In this document: in pieces, positions 17,075 to 26,062 of the stretch
Position numbering within the stretch: position 1 is the stretch's first letter
How the letters are laid out: every line of letters starts with the position of its first letter
Assembly: GCA_013178165.1 (NCBI GenBank)
Contig: JABLXG010000005.1
Coordinates: forward strand, 179,320 to 243,319
Origin: Anaerolineae bacterium
GTDB lineage: Bacteria; Chloroflexota; Anaerolineae; Aggregatilineales; Ch27
DNA: 64,000 nucleotides
Reading direction: 5' to 3'
The notes under the pieces: generated by a model
Database searches by the model: none
Told to the model about the DNA's origin: nothing
Seen by the model: only the letters and a program-made list of their open reading frames with translations
Made by a program: the position numbers and the translations under genes

Positions 17075-19279
17075 TCAGCCCAGCGGCTCCAGGAAGTTGC
17101 CGTCAATGCGTTTGCGCCCGGCGCGGTCGAACTGTACATCAACCTCCTCGGCGTCGTGGTAGCGTCTGGCGGCGATCACCACCCCCTCGCCGAAGTGCGG
17201 GTTGATCACCCGCATGCCGGGCTGAAAGCGCGGCGGGGGCGGGGCGTTCCGGGCGGCGTGCGGGCGCGGCAGGTCATCCATCCAGGCCGTCATCCGGGCG
17301 AAGCTATCCTGCGCGGCCCGCGAGGTCCCCGCCAGCGGCGCGCCTTCCAGCAACGCCGGAGGCACATCCTGCAGGAAACGGCTGGGCAGGCTTGGCTCTG
17401 AATCGCCGAAGCGCGTCCGGCGGAAGGCGTAAGAGAGGTACAGGCGGTCTTTGGCCCGCGTGATGCCCACATACATCAGGCGGCGCTCCTCCGCCAGGGC
17501 GTCCGGATCGCCCTCGGCGTCAGCCTCCAGGCTGCGCAGGTGCGGCAACGTGCCTTCCTCCAGCCCGCACAGGAAGACCACCGGGAACTCCAGCCCTTTG
17601 GCGCTGTGCAGGGTCAGCAGGGCGGGCGCATCGACGTTGTCATCGCGCACGTCCACATCGCTGACCAGGGCAACCTGGGTGAGGAACTCGGCCAGGTCAG
17701 CGTGCTCGTAATCGGCGGCGCTTTCCCGCAGGGAAAGCACGTTCTCCCAGCGATCTTCACCTTCATGGGAGCCATCGCGCAGGTAGGCGGCCAGGCCGGT
17801 ATCGTCGATCACGGCGTCCAGGATGGGCAGCGGCGGGCGACCGGCGGCGGCCAGCGCCTGCCAGTGGGCCAGCAGCCCGGCGAAGGCTTCCAGAGCGCGG
17901 CGGGAGCGCGGGCTGAAGGGCGCATCTGCGCCTTCCAGCAGAGCCAGCAACGCGCGCCCCGGCGAGAGGCCGACCGATTCCGCCCAGGCGCGTAGCTCGC
18001 CCAGTGTTCGCTCCCCGATGCCGCGGGTAGGCACATTGATGATCCGCTCCAGGCTGACGCCATCATCGGGGTTGTGGATCAGGCGCAGGTAGGCCAGCAG
18101 GTCGCGGATTTCGCGCCGATCGTAGAAGCGCGTCGCGCCGATCAGGCGGTAGGGCACCCCGGCCCGGCGGAAGGCTTCCTCCAGGGGGCGGGACTGGGCA
18201 TTGGTGCGGTACATGATCGCACACTCGCCGGGGTTATAGCGGCCTTCCTCATTCAGGCGCAGGATGGTGTTGAGGATGTGCCGGGCTTCGTCATCTTCGT
18301 CGTAAGCTTCGTAGAGCGCGATCCGCTCCCCCTTGCCGCGTGCGGTGAAGAGCCGTTTGGGTGTGCGGTTGGTGTTGACGTTGATCACGGCGGTGGCGGC
18401 GTCCAGGATCGTCTGTGTTGAGCGGTAGTTCTGCTCCAGCAGGATCACCCGCGCGTCGGGGAAGTCCTTCTGGAAGCGCTGCACGTTGCGGTAATCTGCG
18501 CCGCGGAAAGCGTAGATGCTCTGGTCGGGGTCCCCGACGGCAAAGAGGTTGTTTTGCGGCGCGGCCAGGGCATGGATCAGCTTGTACTGGGCGTAGTTGG
18601 TGTCCTGGAATTCATCGACCAGCACATGCTCATAGCGGCGCTGATACTTGGCGGCCACGTCCGCGTACTGCTGGAACAGCAGGACGGTCTGCATCAGCAG
18701 ATCGTCAAAGTCCATGGCGTTGCTGCCCAGCAGAATCTCCTGATAGGCAAAGTAAACGCGGCTGACGATCTCGGCAAAGTAGCTATCCACCCGGTCGGCG
18801 AAGACCTCCGGCGTCAGCAGTTCATTCTTGGCGGCAGAGATGCCATCCAGCAGGCTGCGCGGGGTGAAGCGCTTGATGTCGATGTTGAGCTGGGTGGCGG
18901 CCTGCTTGACGGCGGTGAGCTGGTCGCGCGTGTCAAAGATCACGTAGTCTCTGGTATAGGGGGTGTTTTCCGCCTCGACGCGCAGGATGCGCGCGCACAG
19001 GGCATGAAACGTGCCCAGCGAAAGCCCGCTCAGCTCCTGCCCGCCGAGCATCCGCTCGACACGCTGCTGCATCTCCCGCGCGGCTTTGTTGGTGAAGGTC
19101 ACGGCCATGATCCGGTAGGGGGTAACACCCATTTCCTGTACCAGGTAGGCGACGCGATGAGTCAGGACGCGCGTCTTGCCGCTGCCCGGCCCGGCCAGGA
19201 TCAGGTGCGGGCCTGTCCCGGCGGAGACGGCATCGCGCTGCTGGGGATTAAGGCCCTCCAGAAGGGGCGATTCAGGCAT
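17075..19279 (-). CDS. pcrA: UvrD/PcrA-type ATP-dependent DNA helicase
   Basis: Superfamily 1A 3'-5' helicase used in repair and in clearing recombination or transcription blocks. 734 residues. Motifs in order: Q (LNPQQRDAV), Walker A GPGSGKT (30-36), Ia AVTFTNKAAREM, II VDEFQDTN, III GDPDQSIYAFRGAD, IV LEQNYRST, V LHSAKGLEFPVVF and VI YVGITRAKDRLYL. The C terminus has the Tudor-like PcrA tail (MRVINPHFGEGVVIAARRY) that in Bacillus and Geobacillus contacts RNA polymerase. This supports pcrA over rep. GGAAGG precedes the ATG by 8 bases. Confidence 0.95.
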   Translation of the reverse strand: MPESPLLEGLNPQQRDAVSAGTGPHLILAGPGSGKTRVLTHRVAYLVQEMGVTPYRIMAVTFTNKAAREMQQRVERMLGGQELSGLSLGTFHALCARILRVEAENTPYTRDYVIFDTRDQLTAVKQAATQLNIDIKRFTPRSLLDGISAAKNELLTPEVFADRVDSYFAEIVSRVYFAYQEILLGSNAMDFDDLLMQTVLLFQQYADVAAKYQRRYEHVLVDEFQDTNYAQYKLIHALAAPQNNLFAVGDPDQSIYAFRGADYRNVQRFQKDFPDARVILLEQNYRSTQTILDAATAVINVNTNRTPKRLFTARGKGERIALYEAYDEDDEARHILNTILRLNEEGRYNPGECAIMYRTNAQSRPLEEAFRRAGVPYRLIGATRFYDRREIRDLLAYLRLIHNPDDGVSLERIINVPTRGIGERTLGELRAWAESVGLSPGRALLALLEGADAPFSPRSRRALEAFAGLLAHWQALAAAGRPPLPILDAVIDDTGLAAYLRDGSHEGEDRWENVLSLRESAADYEHADLAEFLTQVALVSDVDVRDDNVDAPALLTLHSAKGLEFPVVFLCGLEEGTLPHLRSLEADAEGDPDALAEERRLMYVGITRAKDRLYLSYAFRRTRFGDSEPSLPSRFLQDVPPALLEGAPLAGTSRAAQDSFARMTAWMDDLPRPHAARNAPPPPRFQPGMRVINPHFGEGVVIAARRYHDAEEVDVQFDRAGRKRIDGNFLEPLG

Positions 19280-19425
19280 GGCTCTGGCCTTCCTGCTGAT
19301 GGCTCGTTTGTTCGATGGCAGGAAGGTATTGTAGCTGATTTTGGGCGGGGGGTGTAGGGCGGCGCTCTGAGCCTGCGGAGGCGCCAGCGGTCCACCTACC
19401 TCGTGCTGGCGCCCCCGTTTTCTGT

Positions 19426-20721
19426 TCAGCGGTCAGCGGAGGCGGCCAGCGCCGCCGCCCGGCGACGCATCTCCGCCCGCAGCGCGGTGATATCCCGCGG
19501 AGCGATAATCACGGCGATCGCCAGGAACACCGCGCAGAACGCCCAGGCAATCACACAGATGGTCAGGATGGCGTTCCCCAGCGTGGATTGCTCAGCCATC
19601 GCTCCGGCCATCAGCGGGGCCAGCGCCGCGCCGCCATTCTCGATGAAATACTGCACAGCCAGCGCCGTGCTGCGCACCTCCGGCACAGTGATGTCGTAAA
19701 CGGTCGAGATCACATTGGGCGACGAGAACGGGATCAGCAGGGCGGTCAGGCATAGCAGAGCCAGGAACAGCCCTTTCTGTTCCAGCGGCACCTGTAGAGT
19801 CAGGTAAAGCATAATCGCGCCGCTGACCACGCCAAACAGGCAGACCAGCAGCCGCCCGCGCTGTGTCCGCCGGAACAGCCAGTCGCCGAGCGCGCCGCCG
19901 ATGAAGTAGCCAGAAGCCAGCACCAGCACGGCGATGGCCATGGTCGGCAGCACTTCGTCCGGGGTGTAGCCGCGTTCCGTCTCCAGGTAGTTGAAGAACC
20001 AGAAGGAGATCACCGTCCAGGGGAAGACGCCGAAGAATCCCTGCAAAAACAGCGGGATCAACGTCCGGCGGCGGAACAGCCCGCGGGCGGTCTTCCAGTC
20101 GAAGCGGTAGACACCGATCTCGGCCAGTTCGGCCAGTTCTGGCTCAGCCCGGCCACGCGGCACTTCCCGGATGAACAGGGCGATCAGCGCGGCAATGATC
20201 AGCCCGACTGTCCCGGTGATGATGAACACATTGCGCCAGCCGATGATCGGGCCGAGCACCAGGGCCAGCACCAGCCCGACCATATAGCCCATCGGCTGGG
20301 CGAGTTGCAGAATGCCGTAAATCTTGCCGCGCACACGCGGGCCGAAGTAATCGGCGATCAGGCTGTACAGGCCGGGATAGCTGGAATCGTCAATGCCGGT
20401 GGAGGCGCGGGCCGCCAGGAACAGCGGGTAAGTCGGGGCAATCGCCCCCAGCCAGGTGGTCACCCCCCAGATGGCCGAGGCCAGGGCCAGCAGTTTGGCC
20501 CGCGCATAGCGATCGTACAGGTAGCCCCATAGCGGGTACAGGGCCGCGGCCACGATCATCGCGCCGGTGCCGACCGCGCCCATCGCCGTGCGGTCGATCC
20601 CGAAGGTTTCCATGATCTGGGTGGTCAGCGGGCCGATCAGCAGCTTGTCAGACTGGTGGAGAAGCATGAAGGCGAAGAAGATGACGACGACAACCCACCG
20701 ACGACGGAAATACGTGGCCAT
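19426..20721 (-). CDS. MFS transporter (spinster-like)
   Basis: A 431-residue major facilitator with twelve predicted membrane helices. N-terminal half: VVVVIFFAFMLLHQSDKLLIGPL, WGYLYDRYARAKLLALASAIW (the MFS loop 2-3 signature with D-R-x-x-R). Central loop about residues 195-225 is acidic. A spinster/hexuronate-type pattern (DDSSYPGLYSLIADYFGPRVRGK) is seen in helix 4-5. Substrate cannot be told. AAGGA is 7 bases before this ATG; an in-frame start 33 bases upstream is less likely. It is not clearly in an operon. Confidence 0.9.
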   Translation of the reverse strand: MATYFRRRWVVVVIFFAFMLLHQSDKLLIGPLTTQIMETFGIDRTAMGAVGTGAMIVAAALYPLWGYLYDRYARAKLLALASAIWGVTTWLGAIAPTYPLFLAARASTGIDDSSYPGLYSLIADYFGPRVRGKIYGILQLAQPMGYMVGLVLALVLGPIIGWRNVFIITGTVGLIIAALIALFIREVPRGRAEPELAELAEIGVYRFDWKTARGLFRRRTLIPLFLQGFFGVFPWTVISFWFFNYLETERGYTPDEVLPTMAIAVLVLASGYFIGGALGDWLFRRTQRGRLLVCLFGVVSGAIMLYLTLQVPLEQKGLFLALLCLTALLIPFSSPNVISTVYDITVPEVRSTALAVQYFIENGGAALAPLMAGAMAEQSTLGNAILTICVIAWAFCAVFLAIAVIIAPRDITALRAEMRRRAAALAASADR

Positions 20722-20820
20722 GGTGTTGTCCTTTGACAGAAGGCAGAGATACATCCCGGCCAGGATTCAGGCCAGCGAGGGCCAGCCGCCGCGCTGCCCG
20801 CCGCGGCCAGCGCCGGGATC

Positions 20821-20857
20821 AAAAAAGGAGCCGGTCTGCCCCCTGCAGGCCGACTCC
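20821..20857 (-). terminator. strong intrinsic terminator
   Basis: A 13-bp stem (one mismatch, one G-T pair) with a 5-base loop, followed on the minus strand by six T. It begins 15 bases past the stop of the 67-residue gene and separates it from the downstream MFS gene. Confidence 0.88.
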
Positions 20858-20871
20858 CGCCGATTGGCGGA

Positions 20872-21075
20872 CTACCCCTTGGCCTCAGGCACCTTGAGGG
20901 CATCCCAGGTCGCCTTGTTGACAAACTTGGTCAGGTTACGGCCATCGCTGGTCTTGCCGCGGATACCATAACGCACGCTGCCACCCTTGGTCGTGAAAGT
21001 GACTTTAACGATGTCCTTCTCGTCAACCATGACCTTCTTCTTCAGTTTGACGTCAAAGAATTCGATTGAAGCCAT
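20872..21075 (-). CDS. small basic conserved protein of unknown function (67 aa)
   Basis: 67 residues, rich in Lys, with alternating beta-type pattern: MASIEFFDVKLKKKVMVDEK, then VKVTFTTKGGSVRYGIRGKT and FVNKATWDALKVPEAKG. No signal peptide, cysteines or known motif. A compact beta-barrel of about the size of small chromatin or RNA-binding proteins is plausible but is only a shape argument. AAGGAG lies 9 bases before ATG, a TACAAT -10-like element at 21138-21143 precedes it, and a strong terminator follows. It therefore looks like a separately expressed, possibly abundant protein. Confidence 0.7.
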   Translation of the reverse strand: MASIEFFDVKLKKKVMVDEKDIVKVTFTTKGGSVRYGIRGKTSDGRNLTKFVNKATWDALKVPEAKG

Positions 21076-21137
21076 TGTATTGAACTCCTTGTGAACAGGT
21101 ACACCAATGTTTGGAGCGGTAGTATTCCCGCGTGATC

Positions 21138-21143
21138 ATTGTA
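21138..21143 (-). promoter_or_regulatory. -10 element of the 67-residue protein gene
   Basis: TACAAT on the minus strand, 62 bases before the start. No good -35 at 16-18 bases; a TTGCGT is 15 bases away. The remaining 21076-21257 gap holds nothing else recognised. Confidence 0.35.
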
Positions 21144-21257
21144 CCGCATTCTTGCGGGACGCAATACTCGCTTCACAGCCGGCCATCATGATCGGGCAAT
21201 CGGGCGCGGCGGCCCGCCCCGGCGAGTGCCGCGCCCCGAAAGCCCCGCCAGATCCAA

Positions 21258-23276
21258 TCAAGAAGCTGTACCGAGCACGGCAGCGTCTTCCGCCTGGGCC
21301 ACACGCCGCCCTTCCTCCACATTCACCCGGGTCAGCAGGAAGCCGCTGATGATGAACAGGGCGATCAGACTCAGGATGGCGGGACGGCTGCTATCGAAGA
21401 TGGCCACTGCCGCCGCGAACAGCAGCGGGCCGATGATGGCTGAGAACTTCTCCATCACGCCATACAGGCCGAAGAACTCGCCGCTCTTGGCCGCCGGGGA
21501 CATGCTGGCGTACAGGCTGCGGCTGAGGGCCTGGCTACCGCCCTGGACGATAGCTACCATCCAGGCCAGGAACCAGTACTCGATGGTGGAATCGAGTACA
21601 AAACCCCAGATGGCGATCACGCTGTAGATCAACAGGGCCAGCAACACACTGCGTTTGGTATCCAGCGCCTCCGCCAGGCGGGTGAACAGCGGACGTCCCA
21701 GCAGTGCTGCAAAGATGATGCCCACGACCTGCACGCCCAGCAGCAGCCCGATGATCAGCCCCAGGTTGCTGCGGCGGGCCGGCGGCAGCACCTCGACGCC
21801 AACCAGCGCCAGGCGCGTACCGCTGCTGGCAGGGTTAGCCTCAGCGCGGTTGACCAGTGTCAGGGTATGCTCGCCCGGCTCAGGGGCGCTGAATTTCTTG
21901 CTGACATTGTAGCGCACGGTAGCCTGGTAAGTATCCAGAACCACCGGCTCGCCAGCCTTATCCCGTAGAGGCTCGCCATCGAGCAGGACATCTGCTTTAC
22001 CGCCGTCCGGCCCGGTGTTGTAGGTCAGGACCACATTCTGGCCGTTGAAGGTCAGCATGAAGCTTGCGCCGGGTTCGGTCGTCATGGCGTAGGGCACATC
22101 CGCGGCGGCATCGATAGCGGCAGCGGGGATGGCGGCCGTCTCCCAGGCGCCCTGGCGGACGATGGCCGGAGCATCCCAGGCGTACTGCCCCTGCCCGACC
22201 GCTGTCTCTGTGGCTGCGTAGGGGGCGGGCGGCGCGCCGCTCAGGTCAACCGGCAGCGCCGGGCGGGCGATGATGCCCACCAGCGGCAAAACGATCAGGT
22301 TGAACAGGATGAAAGCCAGGAATTGCGGGCGGCGCTTTTCCCCGGACCGCGGCAGACGCCCGAAGATCAGGCTGAAGGGGATGCCGACGAACTGTACCAG
22401 CAACAGGGCCAGTAGCAACTCGGTCGTGCCAAAGCCCAGTTCTGCGCCGTAGATCACGGCGACGCCGATGATGGTGCCGATGCCATCGTTATAGATGAAG
22501 AAGGCCACCAGCAACTTGAACAGCTCGCTGTATTGCCGCACCTGGCGGAAGGTGGTCGCCAGGCGACGGAAACTGACGCCGATCACGGTCTCGCCGGGCT
22601 TGAGCCGGGCGGTGGCCGCCGGTGGCTCCGGCACCGCACGTAGCAACGGGATGGTGAATACAGCCCACCAGAGCGCCACGCTGAGGAACGACAGGCGAAT
22701 CCCGGCGTAATCGAACCAGCTATCGGGAATGAGCTGAATCATGGCGATATTGATCGCCAGCAGTAGCCCGCCGCCCAGGTACCCCATCGCATAACCACGG
22801 GTAGAGACCTCATCCTGGTCTTCCTCACGGGCGACATGGGGCAGCAGTGAATCGTAGAAGACATTGGCGGCGGTGAACCCGACGCGCCCCAGCACAAACA
22901 GCACCGAAGCCAGCAGCCAGTCGCCGGTGCTGACCAGCACCAGCAGGCCGGTGGCGACAATACCCAGCCCGGCGAAGATCGACAGCAGCGGCTTTTTGTT
23001 GCGCCGGATATCGGAGATCGTACCCAGAATCGGGGAAAGCAGCGCGCCGATCAACAACGAGATGCTCAGACCGACGCTCCAGTAAGCGGTGGCGGTAGCC
23101 TCGCTGGGCAGGGTAGCCCCGGCGACATTGCTGTAGTAGGCGGGCAGGACCGCCGCCAGGATGGTGGTGGCAAAGGCGGAGTTGCCCCAGTCGTACATCG
23201 TCCAGGCCCAGATGCGGCGCCTGTAGGTGCGTTCATCCAGTGGTGCGGCTGCGGCGCTCAAAGCGGCTGTGGTCAT
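21258..23276 (-). CDS. UMF1-family MFS transporter with an inserted beta-sandwich domain
   Basis: 672 residues. The membrane part matches the UMF1 (Atg22-like) family: WTMYDWGNSAFATTILAAVLPAYYSNVA at the N terminus, the IRRNKKPLL loop, and IVQGGSQALSRSLYASM with EFFGLYGVMEKFSAIIGPLLF in the C half. UMF1 proteins are about 420-450 residues; here about 160 extra residues (about 337-500) are inserted between helices, with a beta-rich sequence (TFNGQNVVLTYNTGPDGGKADVLLDG ... YQATVRYN ... GEHTLTLVNRAEANPASSG) like galactose-binding-type sandwich domains. This would project outside the cell. Substrate unknown. ATG chosen at the hydrophilic N terminus MTTAALSAA; RBS weak. Confidence 0.88.
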   Translation of the reverse strand: MTTAALSAAAAPLDERTYRRRIWAWTMYDWGNSAFATTILAAVLPAYYSNVAGATLPSEATATAYWSVGLSISLLIGALLSPILGTISDIRRNKKPLLSIFAGLGIVATGLLVLVSTGDWLLASVLFVLGRVGFTAANVFYDSLLPHVAREEDQDEVSTRGYAMGYLGGGLLLAINIAMIQLIPDSWFDYAGIRLSFLSVALWWAVFTIPLLRAVPEPPAATARLKPGETVIGVSFRRLATTFRQVRQYSELFKLLVAFFIYNDGIGTIIGVAVIYGAELGFGTTELLLALLLVQFVGIPFSLIFGRLPRSGEKRRPQFLAFILFNLIVLPLVGIIARPALPVDLSGAPPAPYAATETAVGQGQYAWDAPAIVRQGAWETAAIPAAAIDAAADVPYAMTTEPGASFMLTFNGQNVVLTYNTGPDGGKADVLLDGEPLRDKAGEPVVLDTYQATVRYNVSKKFSAPEPGEHTLTLVNRAEANPASSGTRLALVGVEVLPPARRSNLGLIIGLLLGVQVVGIIFAALLGRPLFTRLAEALDTKRSVLLALLIYSVIAIWGFVLDSTIEYWFLAWMVAIVQGGSQALSRSLYASMSPAAKSGEFFGLYGVMEKFSAIIGPLLFAAAVAIFDSSRPAILSLIALFIISGFLLTRVNVEEGRRVAQAEDAAVLGTAS

Positions 23277-23423
23277 AGGCGGGCTTCTTTCTTCTACCGG
23301 CACGGCCGGGCAGAGGGAGAAGACGCAGGCATTCTTGCGGCTGATTGTAGTGCCGCCGCCGGGGAACGCAACCGGGAGGCAGAAGGTAAGAGCCAGGATA
23401 GGAGAACGGGAGGACGCCTACTA

Positions 23424-23451
23424 CCTGCTCCCTGCTCCCTGTCCCCTGCTT
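23424..23451. repeat. four degenerate 7-bp tandem repeats (CCTGCTC)
   Basis: CCTGCTC, CCTGCTC, CCTGTCC, CCTGCTT in direct succession in the gap between the UMF1 transporter and the glycosyltransferase. The surrounding 23340-23450 stretch is purine-rich on one strand. Similar purine-rich text occurs at 2626-2680 and, inverted, at about 62322-62350. Confidence 0.5.
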
Positions 23452-23565
23452 CTGTTACGTGCCGCGGCGCGACACGATCGCAGGCCGTCTTTGTCCCCAG
23501 CCGTTGCCCTCTCTCTGCGCAGGCGGTATAGTCCCCCGCGCTGAGCGACTGGAGGCGCATAACGA

Positions 23566-25374
23566 ATGGTTGGCGATTGGCTGCTGCCCACCCTGGCGAT
23601 CCTGCCTGTGATGATCGGCGTCTTGCTGGTGGTGGGCGTCCCCTGGGCACTGGTTGTCCTGCCTCGTCAGGACTGGGCCGATCGGGTCATGGTCGGGACG
23701 TTTGGCCTGGCGCTGGGCGCGATGGGCCTGACCACCGCCATGTTCCTGCTGGGCACTTTCGGGACGATCACGCTGGTTGGGATTCTGCTCAGCGGCGCAG
23801 CGCTGGCGCTGACCGGCGCGGCGGCCTTCTGGCGGGCACGGCGGGAGCCGCCCCCGACGGAGAGCGGCGGGCCGGACATCCCGCTGGCGAACTGGGAACG
23901 GCTGATCCTGGCCGGTCTGATCGTTGCCCTGATCCTGCGGGTGATTCGCGTAGCCTACTGGCCTTTCGCCGCCTATGACGCTCTGTGGGTCTACGGCTAT
24001 AACGCCCGCGTTTTCACCCTCAGCGGCCAGATTCCGGCCAGCATGGACTACTACCCGCAATTGCTGTCGTTGCTCTATACCTTTGGGCAGCTGCTCTGGG
24101 GCGGGATCAACGATCACGCCGCCCGCGCCGCCATCCCGATCATGGCGCTGGGCAGCCTGGGCGCGGCATACCTGCTGGGGGCGCGGCTGGCCGATCGCCG
24201 CGCCGGGCTGTTGACCGCCATCCTGTGGGCATGCTTTCCGCCTCATGTCGACTGGTCGCGCTTTGGCGATCTGGAAGTCCCCCTGACGTGCTATTTCACG
24301 CTGGCGGCGCTATTCACGCTGCTGGCCTGGCGGGCGGAAGGCGGGCGGGCCTGGCGCTACGCCGCTGCCGCCGGGCTGATGCTGGCCGGCGGCATGTGGA
24401 CCAAGCCCACCGCCGGGGCGCTGGTATGGGGCTTCGGGCTGCTATGGCTGCTAGACACCGCCCGCAGCCGGCTGGACCGCGCCCGGCTATGGCGGAACTT
24501 CCGCCTGATCGCCGTCGCCGGAGTTTTCAGCGCACCGATCGGGGGGATGTGGTACATCCGCAACTTGCTGCTGGGCCACCCGGCGCTAATTTTCCCCCCG
24601 GCCTACTGGCTGACCCAGGCCCAGCGCAGCGGCCGGCAGCTCACCCTGCCGCTGATCGGCCTGGCTCTACTGGCAGCGATCCTGCTGCTGGGCCGGGAAG
24701 GGCCGCGCGCCAGCAGGCGGCTGCTGATCCCCGGTCTGCTCTTGATGATCGGCGGCGCCCTGCCTTCCGCCGGGCTGGGGGGGATGCCAACACACCGCCT
24801 GACGCTCGCGGAGGTCAGCGTGCTACTGGCGGGGCTGGCGCTCTACACGGCGGGTGTGGTCCGCTGGTGGCGGGAGGGGGGCAGCGCGCTGGCCGATCGG
24901 CCTGCGCTGGCGCAGGCAGCCGAAACGCTGGCGTTGCTGCTGCCCTACTGGGTGACCTGGTTCTGGTCGTATTCGTACCATCCGCGCCTGGCCTTTGCCA
25001 TCACCGTGCTGCAACTGTTCCTGCTTGCGCGGCTGCTGCTGGCGCTGGCGGCGCGGCTGGAAAGGCGACTGGCTCCAGCGCGGGGGCGGGCGCTGGCGAG
25101 CGCGGCCCTGCTGGCGCTGATCGTGCCCGGCTTGGTCGGGACGATGAGCGATGTCGTGCCCTACTGGATCGAAGGCAGACTTCAGACTGACGACGATAAG
25201 CAACTGGCCTCTAACTATGCCCTGATGCGGACGGTCAACCTGCTGCGGCAGGAGATTGCCGCCAGCGAGCGCCCGGTCAAGATCGTGGCTCCTGGCAATC
25301 TACGGCTGCCCTTCTTTTTCCCCGATCTGCCGGTGATCACCGATCCGGTCAGCGACCCTGCATATCCTGGATGA
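23566..25374 (+). CDS. membrane glycosyltransferase, GT39/ArnT-like, frameshifted near its C terminus
   Basis: A polytopic protein, 602 residues in this frame, resembling dolichyl/undecaprenyl-phosphate-dependent glycosyltransferases of the PMT_2/ArnT type. Ten or more hydrophobic helices follow an N-terminal pair, and the segment AAYDALWVYGYNARVFTLSG (Asp138) fits the acidic first-loop catalytic site of the fold. The frame stops at PVSDPAYPG, but a +1 frame continues immediately as LHILDDGVTHFIDGF and ends at 25996. An extra C in the CCC run at 25356-25358 would explain this. So the gene is either truncated by mutation or by a sequencing error. Likely role: adding a sugar to a cell-envelope polymer or protein. 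Confidence 0.82.
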   Translation: MVGDWLLPTLAILPVMIGVLLVVGVPWALVVLPRQDWADRVMVGTFGLALGAMGLTTAMFLLGTFGTITLVGILLSGAALALTGAAAFWRARREPPPTESGGPDIPLANWERLILAGLIVALILRVIRVAYWPFAAYDALWVYGYNARVFTLSGQIPASMDYYPQLLSLLYTFGQLLWGGINDHAARAAIPIMALGSLGAAYLLGARLADRRAGLLTAILWACFPPHVDWSRFGDLEVPLTCYFTLAALFTLLAWRAEGGRAWRYAAAAGLMLAGGMWTKPTAGALVWGFGLLWLLDTARSRLDRARLWRNFRLIAVAGVFSAPIGGMWYIRNLLLGHPALIFPPAYWLTQAQRSGRQLTLPLIGLALLAAILLLGREGPRASRRLLIPGLLLMIGGALPSAGLGGMPTHRLTLAEVSVLLAGLALYTAGVVRWWREGGSALADRPALAQAAETLALLLPYWVTWFWSYSYHPRLAFAITVLQLFLLARLLLALAARLERRLAPARGRALASAALLALIVPGLVGTMSDVVPYWIEGRLQTDDDKQLASNYALMRTVNLLRQEIAASERPVKIVAPGNLRLPFFFPDLPVITDPVSDPAYPG

Positions 25375-25996
25375 TGGTGTCACCCACTTCATTGACGGTT
25401 TCGAAGCGCAAAACGCCTATGAGGCCATCGGCCAGTCTGTGAACCCGGTACGCGGGGCGATGGGCCTACCCCGGCTGGCGCAGCTGCTGGCCCACGAATG
25501 GGACGGTGACTTCTATTACGACATCTATCGGGTTGACACCGCGGCCCGCTTTAGCGAGCCAGAGTATAATGGGGTACTACCGGAACGCGTCGTCTACCCG
25601 GAGTTCGCGGAGGTGCTCGGCTTCGCGGTCACCGGGCGTGACTTCTGGCCGGGCCGCCGCATCGTGCTCAACATCTACTTCCATGTCCTGGGGCGTGTCG
25701 ATACCGACTACACCATCTATCTGCACGTCACCGATGGCGAGCGCCTGTTGGCCACCTGGGATCACATGCCCGGCCAGAATAAATACGTCACCTCGCTGTG
25801 GGAGCCGGGCGAATACATCGAAGATCAGCTCTGGGTTGAACTGGGCGACGAGGTGCCGGTAGGCACTTACTCAGTCGTCATGGGCCTGTATAATTACGAG
25901 ACAGGCGAGCGTTTGCCGGTGCAGGTTGGCAGCGAGACAACTGACGGCTTCGTGCTGATTGACGTGATCCATAAGCTGGCGGGGCCACCGGAGTGA
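25337..25996 (+). pseudogene. C-terminal part of the frameshifted GT39-like protein
   Basis: The in-frame open stretch begins after a stop at 25334 and continues without a credible start; the GTG at 25439 lacks an RBS. Its first residues (LHILDDGVTHFIDGFEAQNA) run on in sense from the upstream frame, and the rest (HEWDGDFYYDIYRV ... YTIYLHVTDGERLLATWDH) forms a soluble beta-sandwich-like tail often seen after such membrane enzymes. I read it as one gene with the preceding entry. It would add about 205 residues. Confidence 0.6.
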
Positions 25997-26062
25997 GTTC
26001 GGCGCGGGGCTCCCGCCTGGTGTGTTATACGCCCTGAAGGCGGGGTATCCGCCGGACGACTC

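Noticed and set aside
23411..23544. Plus-strand frame around 23227-23544 as a real small gene
   Set aside because: Pro/Arg-rich, no RBS, and covers the 7-bp repeats.
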